Shown here in pieces: positions 19,301 to 29,097 of a DNA stretch of 64,000 bases. The stretch spans positions 1,426,001-1,490,000 of the forward strand of contig NZ_CP041166.1 of assembly GCF_009258045.1 (NCBI RefSeq), given 5' to 3'. Made by a program: the position numbers and the translations under genes. The stretch is from Sulfurimonas xiamenensis (lineage in GTDB: Bacteria; Campylobacterota; Campylobacteria; Campylobacterales; Sulfurimonadaceae). A model generated the notes under the pieces. That model did not search any database. It was given only the letters and a program-made list of their open reading frames with translations, and was not told where the DNA came from. Position 1 is the first letter of the stretch; every line of letters starts with the position of its first letter.

Positions 19301-19550
19301 ACTTTCTAGCAACTGCTTCTTTAGTTATTTTTACAATAGTTTCATCATTGATTTTAACACTGAAAAATTGCTCTTCAACTTTGTAAACCACTGCTATTAC
19401 TCCGCCAGCAGTAACTATTTTGTCACCTTTTTTAAGAGATGCTATCATCTCTTGTCTATTTTTTGCCTCTTTTTGCTGTGGGCGGATAATTACAAAATAC
19501 ATAATTGCAATTAAAATTATAAATGGCAGTAACTGACTTAATATTTCCAT
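19284..19550 (-). CDS. yajC: Preprotein translocase accessory protein YajC
   Basis: An 88-residue single-pass inner-membrane protein that associates with SecDF. The membrane helix spans about 7-23 and is followed by the family motif RPQQKE and the small soluble domain with LKKGDKIVTAGGVIAVV. First gene of yajC-secD-secF; its 3' end overlaps the start of secD. The AT-rich gap to the divergent lnt gene (19551-19651) probably holds both promoters. Confidence 0.95.
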   Translation of the reverse strand: MEILSQLLPFIILIAIMYFVIIRPQQKEAKNRQEMIASLKKGDKIVTAGGVIAVVYKVEEQFFSVKINDETIVKITKEAVARKYEDEA

Positions 19551-19651
19551 GAGTTAGGGTTTCCTTTGAATAAATTGAGACGATTATACAAAAAGTATAT
19601 TAATAAAAGACTGAATACTGCTATAATTTGCACTAAAAATAGAGTAAAAAT

Positions 19652-20890
19652 ATGATCGAAAAATTTCAAAAAATTAAAAATAATTACAATCCTGCACTCT
19701 TTGATTTACTATGCGGAGTTATAGCTTCGACTTTTTTTAGTGCATTTATCTATTTTGAACATTTTGACATAACCATAAAAATAGTAAATACAATTTTTGG
19801 GCTTATGGCTCTGTCTATGCTTTTATATATGCCAAAGAGAGCTCTTTTAGTAGCAGGTTTTTTTATAGGTTTATTTTGGTTTTACTGGATTGGATATAGC
19901 TTCAAATACAATGGCGTTGGTTATATGGAGCCTTTGATTACCATACTTTTTGCTATTGTCTATATGCTTTTTTTCGGAATTTTGGCATTAACAAACAGTG
20001 TGGCGCTTCGAGCTGTTTTACTCTTTTGTTTAAGCTTTATTGAACCTTTTGATTTTAACTGGCTTCAAATTGAACTACTGTTTGTAGAGAGCTATTTGGG
20101 AATATTTAAATACCATCTTTTTCTTATACTTCTTGCTCTCTCTTTACCAAATTACATAAAAAAAAGATATAAATTTACTCCTCTGCTGCTTTTAGCACTC
20201 ACTATAAACTTTAATCCTCCAGTAAACAAAGAAGCTCCCTTAAAGATAAAACTTGTTGCTACAGATATTAAACAGGACCAAAAATGGGAGAAAAGGAATC
20301 TATCTGCAACTATTGAGTTGATTTTTAGAGAGATAGAAGATGCAAAAAACAGCGGATATGACATCGTTGTTTTACCTGAATCAGTTTTTCCTTTTTACAT
20401 GAACAAAGCGCCCCTTATTATAGAAAAGTTAAAAACATTATCATATGATATAGCCATCGTTGCAGGTTCTCTGCTTAGTGAAGAGAATATGCACTATAAT
20501 GTAACCTACATATTTAACAACGGCCATTATGAAGTGGCAAAAAAATTGGTTTTGGTTCCCTTTGGCGAATACATTCCCCTGCCGAAATTTGCACAAAAAT
20601 TTATAAACGACTTCTTTTTTGCGGGAGCATCTGATTTTAAAACTGCTGACAAGGCAACTGATTTTATTATTAAAAATGTAAAATTTAGAAATGCCATCTG
20701 TTATGAAGCTACATGTCAAGAAATTTATGAAGGTAATGTGAATTTTGTTATAGCTATAAGCAACAATGCCTGGTTCGCTCCCTCAATTGAGCCAACTCTG
20801 CAAAAACTTCTTATGAAATATTATGCGCGTAAAAATAAAACTACTATCTATCATTCAGCCAATTACAGAGGTACAAGTGTTATAAAATAA
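19652..20890 (+). CDS. lnt: Apolipoprotein N-acyltransferase
   Basis: Adds the third acyl chain to lipoproteins at the periplasmic face of the inner membrane. The N-terminal half has about six membrane helices, then a nitrilase-fold domain with the catalytic triad: Glu in VLPESVFPF (near 243), Lys in KKLVLVPFGEYIP (near 297), and Cys in AICYEATC (C350). The C-terminal end SANYRGTSVI is typical. The 412-residue length is shorter than in E. coli (512) but normal for this phylum. Confidence 0.93.
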   Translation: MIEKFQKIKNNYNPALFDLLCGVIASTFFSAFIYFEHFDITIKIVNTIFGLMALSMLLYMPKRALLVAGFFIGLFWFYWIGYSFKYNGVGYMEPLITILFAIVYMLFFGILALTNSVALRAVLLFCLSFIEPFDFNWLQIELLFVESYLGIFKYHLFLILLALSLPNYIKKRYKFTPLLLLALTINFNPPVNKEAPLKIKLVATDIKQDQKWEKRNLSATIELIFREIEDAKNSGYDIVVLPESVFPFYMNKAPLIIEKLKTLSYDIAIVAGSLLSEENMHYNVTYIFNNGHYEVAKKLVLVPFGEYIPLPKFAQKFINDFFFAGASDFKTADKATDFIIKNVKFRNAICYEATCQEIYEGNVNFVIAISNNAWFAPSIEPTLQKLLMKYYARKNKTTIYHSANYRGTSVIK

Positions 20891-20972
20891 TAAAAAGTGT
20901 CTCTATTTGTAATTTTTATGTAACAACTTCTTAGATATAATAAGAGAAAATAATTATTTGGAGTTTTTGCTA

Positions 20973-23072
20973 ATGTTAAATCTAAAAAACCCAGTTTTGT
21001 ATAACAACCGTGAACTATCATGGCTTCAATTTAATACAAGAGTTTTAAAACAAGCACAAGATGAATCTCTTCCTCTTTTGGAGCGCCTTAAATTTTTAGC
21101 TATTTATGGAACAAATTTAGATGAATTTTATATGATAAGAGTAGCTGGACTTAAAAAGCTTTTTGCTGCCGGTATTATAGTTTCGGGTGCTGATAAATTA
21201 ACTCCTTTGCAACAACTTCGTGAAATAAGAAAATATCTTCACCAAGAGCAGCAGGTACTAGAGCACTGTATGAACGGTATCTTAAAAAAGCTTGAATCCC
21301 AAAATGTCAGCATCAAATCTTATAACGATGCAAGCCAGCATCAAAAAAAACAACTTAACAGATTTTTTAATGAAAATATCTATCCGGTTATTATTCCTAT
21401 CGCTGTTGATGCAACACATCCATTTCCGCATTTAAATAATCTTAGTTTTGGACTTATAGTAAAATTAAAAGATAGTGACAACACATCCATAGAAAGATTT
21501 GGAATTATTCGTGTTCCTAGGGTTTTAAACAGATTTGTAGAACTTGAAAATAATGTTTATATCCCTATAGAGAGCGTTATAGCACAACATATAGAGAGTC
21601 TTTTCCCGGGATATACACTTATAAAATATGCCTCTTTTAGAGTTACCAGAAATGCTGATATTGAGATTGAAGAAGAGGAAGCTGATGATTTTCTGGAAAT
21701 ACTTGAAGAGGGATTGAAGCTTCGTAAAAAAGGGGCTATGGTTAGACTTGAAATCGGAAGTGATGTTGATGAAGAGGTTATTAATTTCTTTAACCGTCAT
21801 ACAAATGTATATAAAGATGATATCTATAAATATCATACTTTTTTAAACCTATCGGGTCTTTGGCAGATAGTTTCAAATAAACAGCTTGCCCATCTTTTAA
21901 CAGAGCCTTTTAAACCAAAAACAATTCCGCCTTTAGAGGGGAGTGAAAACATTTTTACTACTTTGGAAAAACAGGATATTTTGCTTTATCATCCTTATGA
22001 AAGCTTTGATCCTGTTGTAAAACTGATTCAAAGTGCTGCAAAAGATCCAGATGTTGTTTCTATAAAAATGACACTCTATCGTTCGGGAACTGATTCACCA
22101 ATCGTTAAAGCTCTTATGAGTGCAAGCGAATCGGGCAAGCAGGTAACAGTTATGGTTGAACTTAAAGCAAGATTTGATGAAGAGAACAATCTTATCTGGG
22201 CAAAAGCACTTGAAAAAGCTGGTGCACATGTTATCTACGGAATCAAAGGTTTTAAAGTTCATGCAAAAGCAACACTAATTACAAGAAGAAAAAACGGTAA
22301 ACTTAAGCAATATGCTCATTTAGGAACTGGAAACTATAACCCTTCTACTGCAAAAATCTATACAGATATGAGTTACCTAACCTCAAAAGATGTAATTACA
22401 AACGATATGACACGATTTTTTCACTTTTTGACAGGTTTTAGCAAAAAAGGCAAGCTAAATGAGCTCTATATGTCTCCATCACAAATTAAACCTAAATTGC
22501 TTTCACTTATTCAAAATGAGACAAGAAGGGGTCCTGAAGGCCGTATTATTGCAAAGATAAACTCACTTGTTGATGAAGATGTAATCAAAGCTCTATATAA
22601 AGCAAGTGGAGCCGGCGTAAAGATTGATCTTATCGTTCGAGGTATATGTTGTTTAAAACCAGGGATAAAAGATGTAAGCGAAAACATCAGAGTTGTCTCC
22701 ATTTTAGGCAAATATCTTGAACATGCAAGAGCATTTTATTTCAAAAATGACGAATCTCAAGTTTATATCTCAAGCGCTGACTGGATGCCAAGAAATCTAA
22801 TGAGGCGTATAGAACTTTTAACTGCGATTAAAGATAAAACATCTAAAGATAAGATTATACAAATACTTAATCTTCAATGTGCGGACAACTCTTTAGCACA
22901 TGAACTTCAAAGCGATGGTTCATATATAAAGATAAAAGATGAGAGTGCAAAAACTATAAACAATCATAAACTTTTAGAAGATTATGTAAATAAAATTGTT
23001 AAAGCCACAACAAAAGAAACTGCAAGTTCAATTGAAGAATTAGCATCTCGCATATTTATGGAAAATGAGTAA
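20973..23072 (+). CDS. ppk: Polyphosphate kinase
   Basis: Reversibly makes polyphosphate from ATP. The 699 residues include the N-terminal NRELSWLQFN motif, the region around LYRSGTDSPIVKAL, the phospho-His in KVHAKATLI and the second histidine in HLGTGNYNPSTAKIY; all are hallmarks of the PPK1 family. I choose the ATG at 20973 because GGAG lies 9 bases before it; an upstream in-frame TTG at 20958 has no such site. The next gene begins 3 bases after the stop. Confidence 0.96.
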   Translation: MLNLKNPVLYNNRELSWLQFNTRVLKQAQDESLPLLERLKFLAIYGTNLDEFYMIRVAGLKKLFAAGIIVSGADKLTPLQQLREIRKYLHQEQQVLEHCMNGILKKLESQNVSIKSYNDASQHQKKQLNRFFNENIYPVIIPIAVDATHPFPHLNNLSFGLIVKLKDSDNTSIERFGIIRVPRVLNRFVELENNVYIPIESVIAQHIESLFPGYTLIKYASFRVTRNADIEIEEEEADDFLEILEEGLKLRKKGAMVRLEIGSDVDEEVINFFNRHTNVYKDDIYKYHTFLNLSGLWQIVSNKQLAHLLTEPFKPKTIPPLEGSENIFTTLEKQDILLYHPYESFDPVVKLIQSAAKDPDVVSIKMTLYRSGTDSPIVKALMSASESGKQVTVMVELKARFDEENNLIWAKALEKAGAHVIYGIKGFKVHAKATLITRRKNGKLKQYAHLGTGNYNPSTAKIYTDMSYLTSKDVITNDMTRFFHFLTGFSKKGKLNELYMSPSQIKPKLLSLIQNETRRGPEGRIIAKINSLVDEDVIKALYKASGAGVKIDLIVRGICCLKPGIKDVSENIRVVSILGKYLEHARAFYFKNDESQVYISSADWMPRNLMRRIELLTAIKDKTSKDKIIQILNLQCADNSLAHELQSDGSYIKIKDESAKTINNHKLLEDYVNKIVKATTKETASSIEELASRIFMENE

Positions 23073-23075
23073 CTT

Positions 23076-23603
23076 ATGTTATATGAATTTAAAAACATAA
23101 AACCAAAACTTGGCGCCAATACCTGGGTTGCACAATCAGCTGATGTTATAGGTGATGTTACATGCGGAGAAGATTGCTCTATATGGTTTGGAACGGTTAT
23201 AAGAGGTGATGTTCACTATATAAAAATAGGTGATAGAGTAAGCATACAAGATCTTAGCATGGTTCATGTAACTCACTATAAAAAAGAGGATAGGAGTGAT
23301 GGAAATCCTACTATTATCGGCAATGATGTAACTATTGGGCACCGTGTGATGCTTCATGGATGCACAATAGAAGATGCCTGCCTTATAGGGATGAGTGCTA
23401 CTATACTTGACGGTGCTGTCATTGGGAAAGAATCTATTGTTGGCGCCGGCGCTCTTGTAACAAAAAACAAAGTTTTTCCTCCCCGTTCGCTAATCATGGG
23501 AAGCCCTGCAAAGGTTATTAGAGAGCTAAACGATGAAGAGGTCAAAGAGCTCTACGCTTCTGCATCACGCTATGTAGAGTTTAAGTCTCACTATCAAAAA
23601 TAA
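23076..23603 (+). CDS. Gamma-carbonic-anhydrase-like hexapeptide-repeat protein
   Basis: A 175-residue left-handed beta-helix protein. Hexapeptide repeats run from about residue 15 to 140 (for example IGDVTCGEDCSIWFGTVIRG). The metal-site histidines appear in VHVTHYK, IGHRVMLHGC, as in the YrdA/CaiE/gamma-CA group, which form trimers with a metal at subunit interfaces. Whether this one hydrates CO2 cannot be said; many YrdA homologues are inactive or oxidation-controlled. It sits 3 bp after ppk and 8 bp before the TRIC-like gene, so it is probably cotranscribed. Confidence 0.88.
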   Translation: MLYEFKNIKPKLGANTWVAQSADVIGDVTCGEDCSIWFGTVIRGDVHYIKIGDRVSIQDLSMVHVTHYKKEDRSDGNPTIIGNDVTIGHRVMLHGCTIEDACLIGMSATILDGAVIGKESIVGAGALVTKNKVFPPRSLIMGSPAKVIRELNDEEVKELYASASRYVEFKSHYQK

Positions 23604-23611
23604 ATAGATTT

Positions 23612-24226
23612 ATGCCTGAATATTTTATATTTGCAGATATCATCGGAATTACTGCTTTTACTATAAGCGGCTTTTTAATAGCCATAAAAAATGATCTTGA
23701 TATTTTGGGTGTGCTAATAGCATCGTCACTTACTGCTCTTGGAGGTGGAATCATTAGAGATGCCATACTTAGTTCTGCTCCCTTTGCATTTACAACTTTA
23801 CATCCTGCTCTTACACTTATAACAACTATTTTCATTGCATATATATTTAAGCTTTATAAAAAAGACTCTATAGAAAGAAAGTGGATGTTTGTAGTAAGCG
23901 ATACAATTGGTCTTGTCGCTTTTAGTATAACCGGCGCTCTTTTGGCTATAAATGCAGAATATAATTTTTTTGGCATAGTTATTTTAAGCTTTATTACGGC
24001 GGTAGGCGGAGGAGTTAGTAGAGATATTATGATAAATCAAGTTCCTACAGTTCTTGTTAGCGATTTTTACGGTTCTATCGCAGTAATTGTAGCATTTTTG
24101 CTTGGAGCGCTTAACTTTTTTAATGCAATTAATGAATTTAATATCATTATTGTCGCTCTTCTTAGCATAACACTAAGGCTCTTGGCATTTAAAAGAGGAT
24201 GGCATCTGCCAAGGCTTAACAAATAA
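23612..24226 (+). CDS. TRIC/YadS-like membrane protein (UPF0126)
   Basis: A 204-residue protein with two homologous blocks of three membrane helices. Each block ends in a glycine-rich turn: LGGGIIRDAI near 48 and VGGGVSRDIM near 133. This GGGxxRD repeat defines the prokaryotic trimeric intracellular cation channel (TRIC) family. Potassium or other cation conductance is known for some members and inferred here. It begins 8 bp after the gamma-CA-like gene. Confidence 0.9.
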   Translation: MPEYFIFADIIGITAFTISGFLIAIKNDLDILGVLIASSLTALGGGIIRDAILSSAPFAFTTLHPALTLITTIFIAYIFKLYKKDSIERKWMFVVSDTIGLVAFSITGALLAINAEYNFFGIVILSFITAVGGGVSRDIMINQVPTVLVSDFYGSIAVIVAFLLGALNFFNAINEFNIIIVALLSITLRLLAFKRGWHLPRLNK

Positions 24227-24247
24227 GAAGATTTCAAGTAAAGGACA

Positions 24248-24272
24248 GCTCTCTTTACTAGCAAAAAAGAGC
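24248..24272. terminator. Imperfect stem-loop between convergent genes
   Basis: GCTCT (24248-24252) can pair with AGAGC (24268-24272), and the inner TTT with AAA, around a short loop. It lies between the TRIC-like gene (+) and argJ (-), which converge here, so a shared terminator is plausible. The stem has one internal mismatch and there is no long T-run, so confidence is limited. Confidence 0.4.
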
Positions 24273-24304
24273 GTCAATTAAATATATTATGCAAAAAATA
24301 GATT

Positions 24305-25483
24305 TTATGTTCTATAATCTGCATTTATCTTTACATACTCATGTCCTAAATCACATCCATACGCTTTAAAACTGCCCTCTCCAACACCTAAGTCGCATGA
24401 AATAGTAAATTTTTGATGCTGCATAATAACAGCGCACTTCTTCTCCATCTCAGCATCAAAAAGAATCTCTCCCCTGTCATAAACGCATAGATTGTCAAAT
24501 GAGATTTTCAACTTCTCTTCATAAGCCTCTACCCCGCTTGCACCAACCGTCGAAGCGATTCTTCCCCAGTTTGGATCTTCGCCAAAAAGTGCAGTCTTTA
24601 CCAAAAGCGAATCCGAGAGCGCTTTAGCAGCAATCTCCGCCTCTCTATCATCTTTTGCACCTGTTACTTTGTAGGTTACAAGTTTTGTTGCACCCTCACC
24701 GTCACGCACCATCTCTAATGCTAAAAAATGCATAATTTTAAAAAGAACTTCTTTAAATGCCTCTTTATTGTAAGCACCGCTTCTACCATTTGATAAAAGC
24801 AAAACAGTATCATTTGTAGAGGTGTCTCCATCTACGCTTATGGCATTAAAAGTCGTAGTTTTTATCTCATCTAAAGCCTCTTGCATTTCACTTTTACTAA
24901 CATTTGCATCAGTTGTGATAAAACATAGCATTGTAGCCATGGCAGGATTTATCATCCCGGCACCTTTTGCTATAGCTCCCATACTAAAACTGCTTCCATC
25001 ATCCAACTCAACTTTAAAAGCTATCTCTTTAGGAAATGTATCTGTTGTCATAATAGCTTTTGCTGCGCAAGCAGAATCTCTTCGGCTCAAATCAAAAAGT
25101 TTCATCCCATCTATAATTTTAGCTTTTGGAAGTCGAACACCGATTACACCTGTTGAACTCATAATAGGATTTTTGGCTTGTAAGGGACAGAAGGAGAGTA
25201 CCTCTTTTATATCTTCAACTCCTGCCTGGCCGGTCATTGCATTTGCATTTTTAGAATTTATAAGAACAAAATTTGTCTTAAAATCTCCCATTTGGCGAAA
25301 ATGTCTAATTGGTGCCGCATACATCTTGTTTGTTGTAAAAACAGAAGCCACCTCACACAAATCTTCGCTATAAATAAATGCCATATCTTTAGCGTTACCT
25401 TTTTTAAGTCCTGCACTTATGCCATCTGCAAAAAAACCGTCACTAGCGCATACTCCGCCTTGCGAATATACTATATTATACAA
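24305..25483 (-). CDS. argJ: Glutamate N-acetyltransferase / N-acetylglutamate synthase
   Basis: Bifunctional enzyme that recycles the acetyl group in arginine synthesis. At 392 residues it has the self-cleavage site in AMATMLCF, between Ala183 and Thr184; the new N-terminal Thr is the nucleophile and alpha and beta chains form. KGAGMINP upstream and LFGEDPNWGRI downstream are family motifs. The start overlaps the 3' end of the potassium channel gene by 8 bp, so the two are one transcription unit although unrelated in function. Confidence 0.95.
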   Translation of the reverse strand: MYNIVYSQGGVCASDGFFADGISAGLKKGNAKDMAFIYSEDLCEVASVFTTNKMYAAPIRHFRQMGDFKTNFVLINSKNANAMTGQAGVEDIKEVLSFCPLQAKNPIMSSTGVIGVRLPKAKIIDGMKLFDLSRRDSACAAKAIMTTDTFPKEIAFKVELDDGSSFSMGAIAKGAGMINPAMATMLCFITTDANVSKSEMQEALDEIKTTTFNAISVDGDTSTNDTVLLLSNGRSGAYNKEAFKEVLFKIMHFLALEMVRDGEGATKLVTYKVTGAKDDREAEIAAKALSDSLLVKTALFGEDPNWGRIASTVGASGVEAYEEKLKISFDNLCVYDRGEILFDAEMEKKCAVIMQHQKFTISCDLGVGEGSFKAYGCDLGHEYVKINADYRT

Positions 25484-26612
25484 ATCTTAGCTCCTTTGGC
25501 TTGTCTCTTCTTCTTAAGAGCTCTTTTGTTACATTAATACCTTGTTGTGTTCCTATAACAAGTAGTTTGCATTCACTTGTAATCAAAACATCTCCTTTTG
25601 GCATAGCTAAAAATTTACCATCTTTTTTAGTAATACCTACTACAGATGTATTTGTTATCTCTCTAATATGTGTCTCTCTTAATTTTTTAAGAACCGACCA
25701 GCTATATTTTGGTACTTCTATCTCTTCCATATCAAGAGGATTATCGCTTTTATATAAAAATTCTTCAAGCAGATTTTCCATATCTGGACGAGCTGCCATT
25801 GCGCTTACTCTTTGAGCAGTTAACTTTGTAGGAGAGACGACAGTATCAGCACCAAGTTTTCTTAATTTTCCAATATCACTTACCGTTTCAGCTGAAGAGA
25901 TAACATAATAAGGTCTTGGCAAAAAATGCTCTTTTTCAAAAAGTCTAACTGAAGCTATCAAAGCTATATTGTCAGATATAGAGTTAGAGAGCGTTATCAG
26001 ACCTTTTGCTGATGAGAGATGCGCTTTAAGCATGGTGAGCTCTGCGTGCGGTTCAGCTTTTAAATATGTAGTATAGTTATGCTCTTCGGCCCATTGATGT
26101 ATCTCTTCTCTTGGATCTACAACTACAAAAGGTATATGATTTTTTCTTAACTCTTTTGTGACTTCAAGGGTATAGTCATTATGATAACATACAACAAAAT
26201 GCTTTTTTAATCTTGCTACACTATATAACATTCTTCTCTCCTTAATTATTTTACTAAGATTTCCTTTTCCGACAACATCAACAACAATACCGATTGCAAT
26301 CGTAAATACCGTAAATCCTAAAATAATCAGAGTTACCGTAAATATCTGCCCTGCTGCTGAAAATTCTCCCTCATTTAATGCACCGAATCCGACTGTAGTA
26401 AAAGTATATCCGGTTTGAAAAATTGCATTCATTATGGTGTAATCTTCAATATAAATATAGCCTAAAGTTCCTATAATCATAAGAAGTTGAATTAATACTA
26501 AAGGTGTTCTAAATGGTAAAAGTTGAGAGTACAGCTCATTATTGAGTGTTATATGAGGTTTGGGAGATGACTCCCAATGTAGGAATTTTCGAATCTTCTC
26601 TAAGAGATTCAA
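25476..26612 (-). CDS. Two-helix potassium channel with RCK domain
   Basis: A 378-residue channel subunit. Two membrane helices (about 37-53 and 85-113) flank a pore loop with the selectivity filter TTVGFG (72-77). The cytoplasmic part is a TrkA-N (RCK) Rossmann domain starting HFVVCYHNDYT, followed by a C-terminal TrkA-C domain (about 290-370). It resembles MthK/Kch-type ligand-gated K+ channels; the ligand is unknown. It lies 18 bp after rpmB and overlaps argJ. Confidence 0.92.
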   Translation of the reverse strand: MNLLEKIRKFLHWESSPKPHITLNNELYSQLLPFRTPLVLIQLLMIIGTLGYIYIEDYTIMNAIFQTGYTFTTVGFGALNEGEFSAAGQIFTVTLIILGFTVFTIAIGIVVDVVGKGNLSKIIKERRMLYSVARLKKHFVVCYHNDYTLEVTKELRKNHIPFVVVDPREEIHQWAEEHNYTTYLKAEPHAELTMLKAHLSSAKGLITLSNSISDNIALIASVRLFEKEHFLPRPYYVISSAETVSDIGKLRKLGADTVVSPTKLTAQRVSAMAARPDMENLLEEFLYKSDNPLDMEEIEVPKYSWSVLKKLRETHIREITNTSVVGITKKDGKFLAMPKGDVLITSECKLLVIGTQQGINVTKELLRRRDKPKELRFV

Positions 26613-26630
26613 GTTTATTTCCTGTTAGTC

Positions 26631-26819
26631 TTAAGAATTTTTCTTAAGCGTGCGTAGTTCTTTTGCAGAGATTTTAACCTTTTTTGTAGTGCCATCTTCT
26701 AAAGTTATACGCACTGTTCTAAGGTTTAATAAAAAACGACGTTTTGTTCTATTTTTAGCATGAGAAACATTATTCCCGCTCATCGGGCCTTTGCCGCTTA
26801 TAGCACATCTTCTTGCCAT
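26631..26819 (-). CDS. rpmB: Large-subunit ribosomal protein L28
   Basis: A 62-residue basic ribosomal protein. The start [12 protein letters not shown], the middle [12 protein letters not shown] and the closing region [13 protein letters not shown] match L28. This version has no CXXC zinc ribbon. A ribosome site (AGG) precedes the ATG. It is followed 18 bp later by the potassium channel gene and may be cotranscribed with it. Confidence 0.97.
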   Translation of the reverse strand: MARRCAISGKGPMSGNNVSHAKNRTKRRFLLNLRTVRITLEDGTTKKVKISAKELRTLKKNS

Positions 26820-27000
26820 CTTAGCTTCCTTGTGTTAGGTTTAATTAAAGTTGCGAATTATATCAAGCCCAAACAAAACTTCTGCTTAAGGGCAAATATA
26901 AATATTTTTATTTTGTTAAATTAAGAAAATAAAAGCAACTTCTAAATACCAAAACAGTAGAATAACAAAAAAAGTCTCTATATGCTAAAAAGGAAATATA

Positions 27001-27642
27001 ATGTATGTAGCCCCAAGTGTCCTGTCTGCTAATTTTGGCAATCTTGAAAGAGATGTTAAAGCCATCTGTGAAGCTGGTTGTGATTTTGTACATGTAGATG
27101 TAATGGATGGACATTTTGTTCCAAATCTGACAATAGGTCCGGTTGTAGTCTCTGCTATTGCCGCATGTGCTACAAAACCGCTTGATATTCATCTTATGGT
27201 TGAAAACAATACATTTTTTGTAGATCTTTTTGCTCCTTTAAAACCTGAATATATCTCTTTTCATATAGAAGAGGAGAAACACCCCCACAGATTGATCCAA
27301 AAAATCCGCTCACTTGGCATAAAACCGGCAATCGTTTTAAACCCTCATACGCTTCCCGAGTCTGTAGAGTACCTGCTTGCTGATTTGGATATGATTCTTT
27401 TAATGAGTGTAAACCCGGGTTTTGGCGGTCAAAGTTTTATCGATAGTGTTATTCCTAAAGCAAAAAAATTAAGTGCCATGAGGGATAAAATAAATCCGAA
27501 CTGCCTTATAGAAGTAGACGGCGGAGTAAATGATAAAAACATAGCTCTTTTAAAAGATGCGGGCGTTGATATCGTAGTTGCAGGCAGTTATGTTTTTAAT
27601 CATTTTGACAAAAAAGAGGCAATTGCCTCTTTAAAAATTTAA
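27001..27642 (+). CDS. rpe: Ribulose-phosphate 3-epimerase
   Basis: Interconverts ribulose-5-phosphate and xylulose-5-phosphate (pentose phosphate and Calvin routes). The 213-residue TIM barrel has APSVLSANF at the N-terminus, the metal-binding HVDVMDGHFVPNLTIGP, IHLMVENN, and LMSVNPGFGGQ, then VDGGV near the end. The AGGAA site lies just before the ATG at 27001. It is followed 2 bp later by trpF. Confidence 0.96.
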   Translation: MYVAPSVLSANFGNLERDVKAICEAGCDFVHVDVMDGHFVPNLTIGPVVVSAIAACATKPLDIHLMVENNTFFVDLFAPLKPEYISFHIEEEKHPHRLIQKIRSLGIKPAIVLNPHTLPESVEYLLADLDMILLMSVNPGFGGQSFIDSVIPKAKKLSAMRDKINPNCLIEVDGGVNDKNIALLKDAGVDIVVAGSYVFNHFDKKEAIASLKI

Positions 27643-27644
27643 CT

Positions 27645-28229
27645 ATGCGTACTAAAATCTGCGGTATTACTTCTTATGAGGATGCTATGACAGCAATAGA
27701 TGCCGGCGCAGATGCTTTGGGATTTGTATTTTATGAAAAATCTCCTAGATATATCTCTGTATCGGATGCAAAAAAAATTATAGCCAAACTGCCTCCGTTT
27801 ATAGAAAAAGTGGCTCTTTTCGTTAACAGCGATGCACAGGTAATAAACTCATACTGCCAAGAAGCCGGGGCGACACTTGCCCAGGTTCACTTTGAAGCTC
27901 CATATGAACTTTATGAACAGTTGTTCGTCCCATATATAAAAGTTGTACGAGCAAAAGAGGCTAAAGATATTTTACAATTTAGTAATGAGTATAGACTTAT
28001 TGATGCCTATTGTGAAACATATGGCGGAAGCGGAAAAAAACTAAATATAGAGTGGTTTAAACATGTAGATTGTTCCAAAATCATTTTAGCAGGCGGACTC
28101 GATCCTCAAAATGTATCCTCTCTTAAACAGTATGGTTTTTACGCTGTTGATGTAAGCAGCGGTGTAGAACTCTCATATGGAAAAAAAGATGCATCTAAAG
28201 TTAGAGAGTTTATAAAAAATGCAAAATAA
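27645..28229 (+). CDS. trpF: Phosphoribosylanthranilate isomerase
   Basis: Third step of tryptophan synthesis. The 194-residue TIM barrel shows KICGIT with the catalytic Cys near the start, GADALGFVFYEKSPRY, VALFVN, LAGGLDPQNV and VDVSSGVE, all typical of TrpF. It sits apart from other trp genes, between rpe and a DnaQ-like exonuclease. Only two bases separate it from rpe, so it is cotranscribed with rpe. Confidence 0.95.
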   Translation: MRTKICGITSYEDAMTAIDAGADALGFVFYEKSPRYISVSDAKKIIAKLPPFIEKVALFVNSDAQVINSYCQEAGATLAQVHFEAPYELYEQLFVPYIKVVRAKEAKDILQFSNEYRLIDAYCETYGGSGKKLNIEWFKHVDCSKIILAGGLDPQNVSSLKQYGFYAVDVSSGVELSYGKKDASKVREFIKNAK

Positions 28230-28242
28230 CGGATTATAGTAG

Positions 28243-29076
28243 ATGCTGCTTAATAATAATTTTTCTTTAGATGCTAAAAGCATATATAAATTATCTTCAA
28301 AAGGGCTCTCTTTAAAAACCTTAAAAGAGCAGATAGATGAAGATTTGGATTTCCTGCTTGAACTTTGGCATTCACAAGGTTTAGAGATTTTAAAACACCA
28401 GGGAAATTTTTATTTTGCAACAAAATTTATCTCTCTTGAAGATGCTGAGTTTTGTATCGTTGACATAGAAACAAATGGGTCCAAAATAGATAAACATCAA
28501 ATAATAGAATTAGCTGCCATAAAAGTAAAAAATAGCAAAATTATTGATAGCTATGAATCTCTTGTTCGCTGCAAAGAGATAAACCCGCATATAACAGAAA
28601 TAACAGGCATAACTGCAGAAGACACAAGCGATGCACCAGATCTGAAAAAAGTCATGTATGATTTTAAAAACTTTTTGGGAGATGCTGTTTTTGTTGCGCA
28701 TGATGTAAAGTTTGATTATAAATTTATATCATTAAGTATGCAAAAAATTGGTTTAGCGCCACTTTTAAATAGAAGTTTGTGCTCATTATCATTAGCAGAA
28801 AGAACTATAGAATCATATAGATATGCCCTTTCTTACTTAAACAAATCATTTGGACTGCATCCCAGTGCAACACATCATAGAGCAATGAGCGATGTCCTTA
28901 CAACTTACGAACTCTTTAAGTTATCAATGGCAAATATAAAAAAAGATGTGAAGACAGTTGAAGACTTTATAAAATTCACTAAAGAGGCAAAAAAATTAAA
29001 AAGATTAAAATTTGACCCTTTTTTAGAAAAAGAGTCTCAATGCAAAACGCAAGAAGATAAATTAAAAATCAAATAA
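28243..29076 (+). CDS. DnaQ-like 3'-5' exonuclease
   Basis: A 277-residue protein with a DEDDh exonuclease domain at about 70-235. ExoI motif is VDIETNG, ExoII is AHDVKFDYKF and ExoIII is HHRAMSDVLTTYEL, with the catalytic His and Asp. An N-terminal extension of about 65 residues precedes it. It could be the proofreading epsilon subunit of DNA polymerase III or a paralogous repair exonuclease; the sequence alone does not decide. It follows trpF by 13 bp. Confidence 0.9.
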   Translation: MLLNNNFSLDAKSIYKLSSKGLSLKTLKEQIDEDLDFLLELWHSQGLEILKHQGNFYFATKFISLEDAEFCIVDIETNGSKIDKHQIIELAAIKVKNSKIIDSYESLVRCKEINPHITEITGITAEDTSDAPDLKKVMYDFKNFLGDAVFVAHDVKFDYKFISLSMQKIGLAPLLNRSLCSLSLAERTIESYRYALSYLNKSFGLHPSATHHRAMSDVLTTYELFKLSMANIKKDVKTVEDFIKFTKEAKKLKRLKFDPFLEKESQCKTQEDKLKIK

Positions 29077-29097
29077 CTAATGCTAAAAAAAGCATAC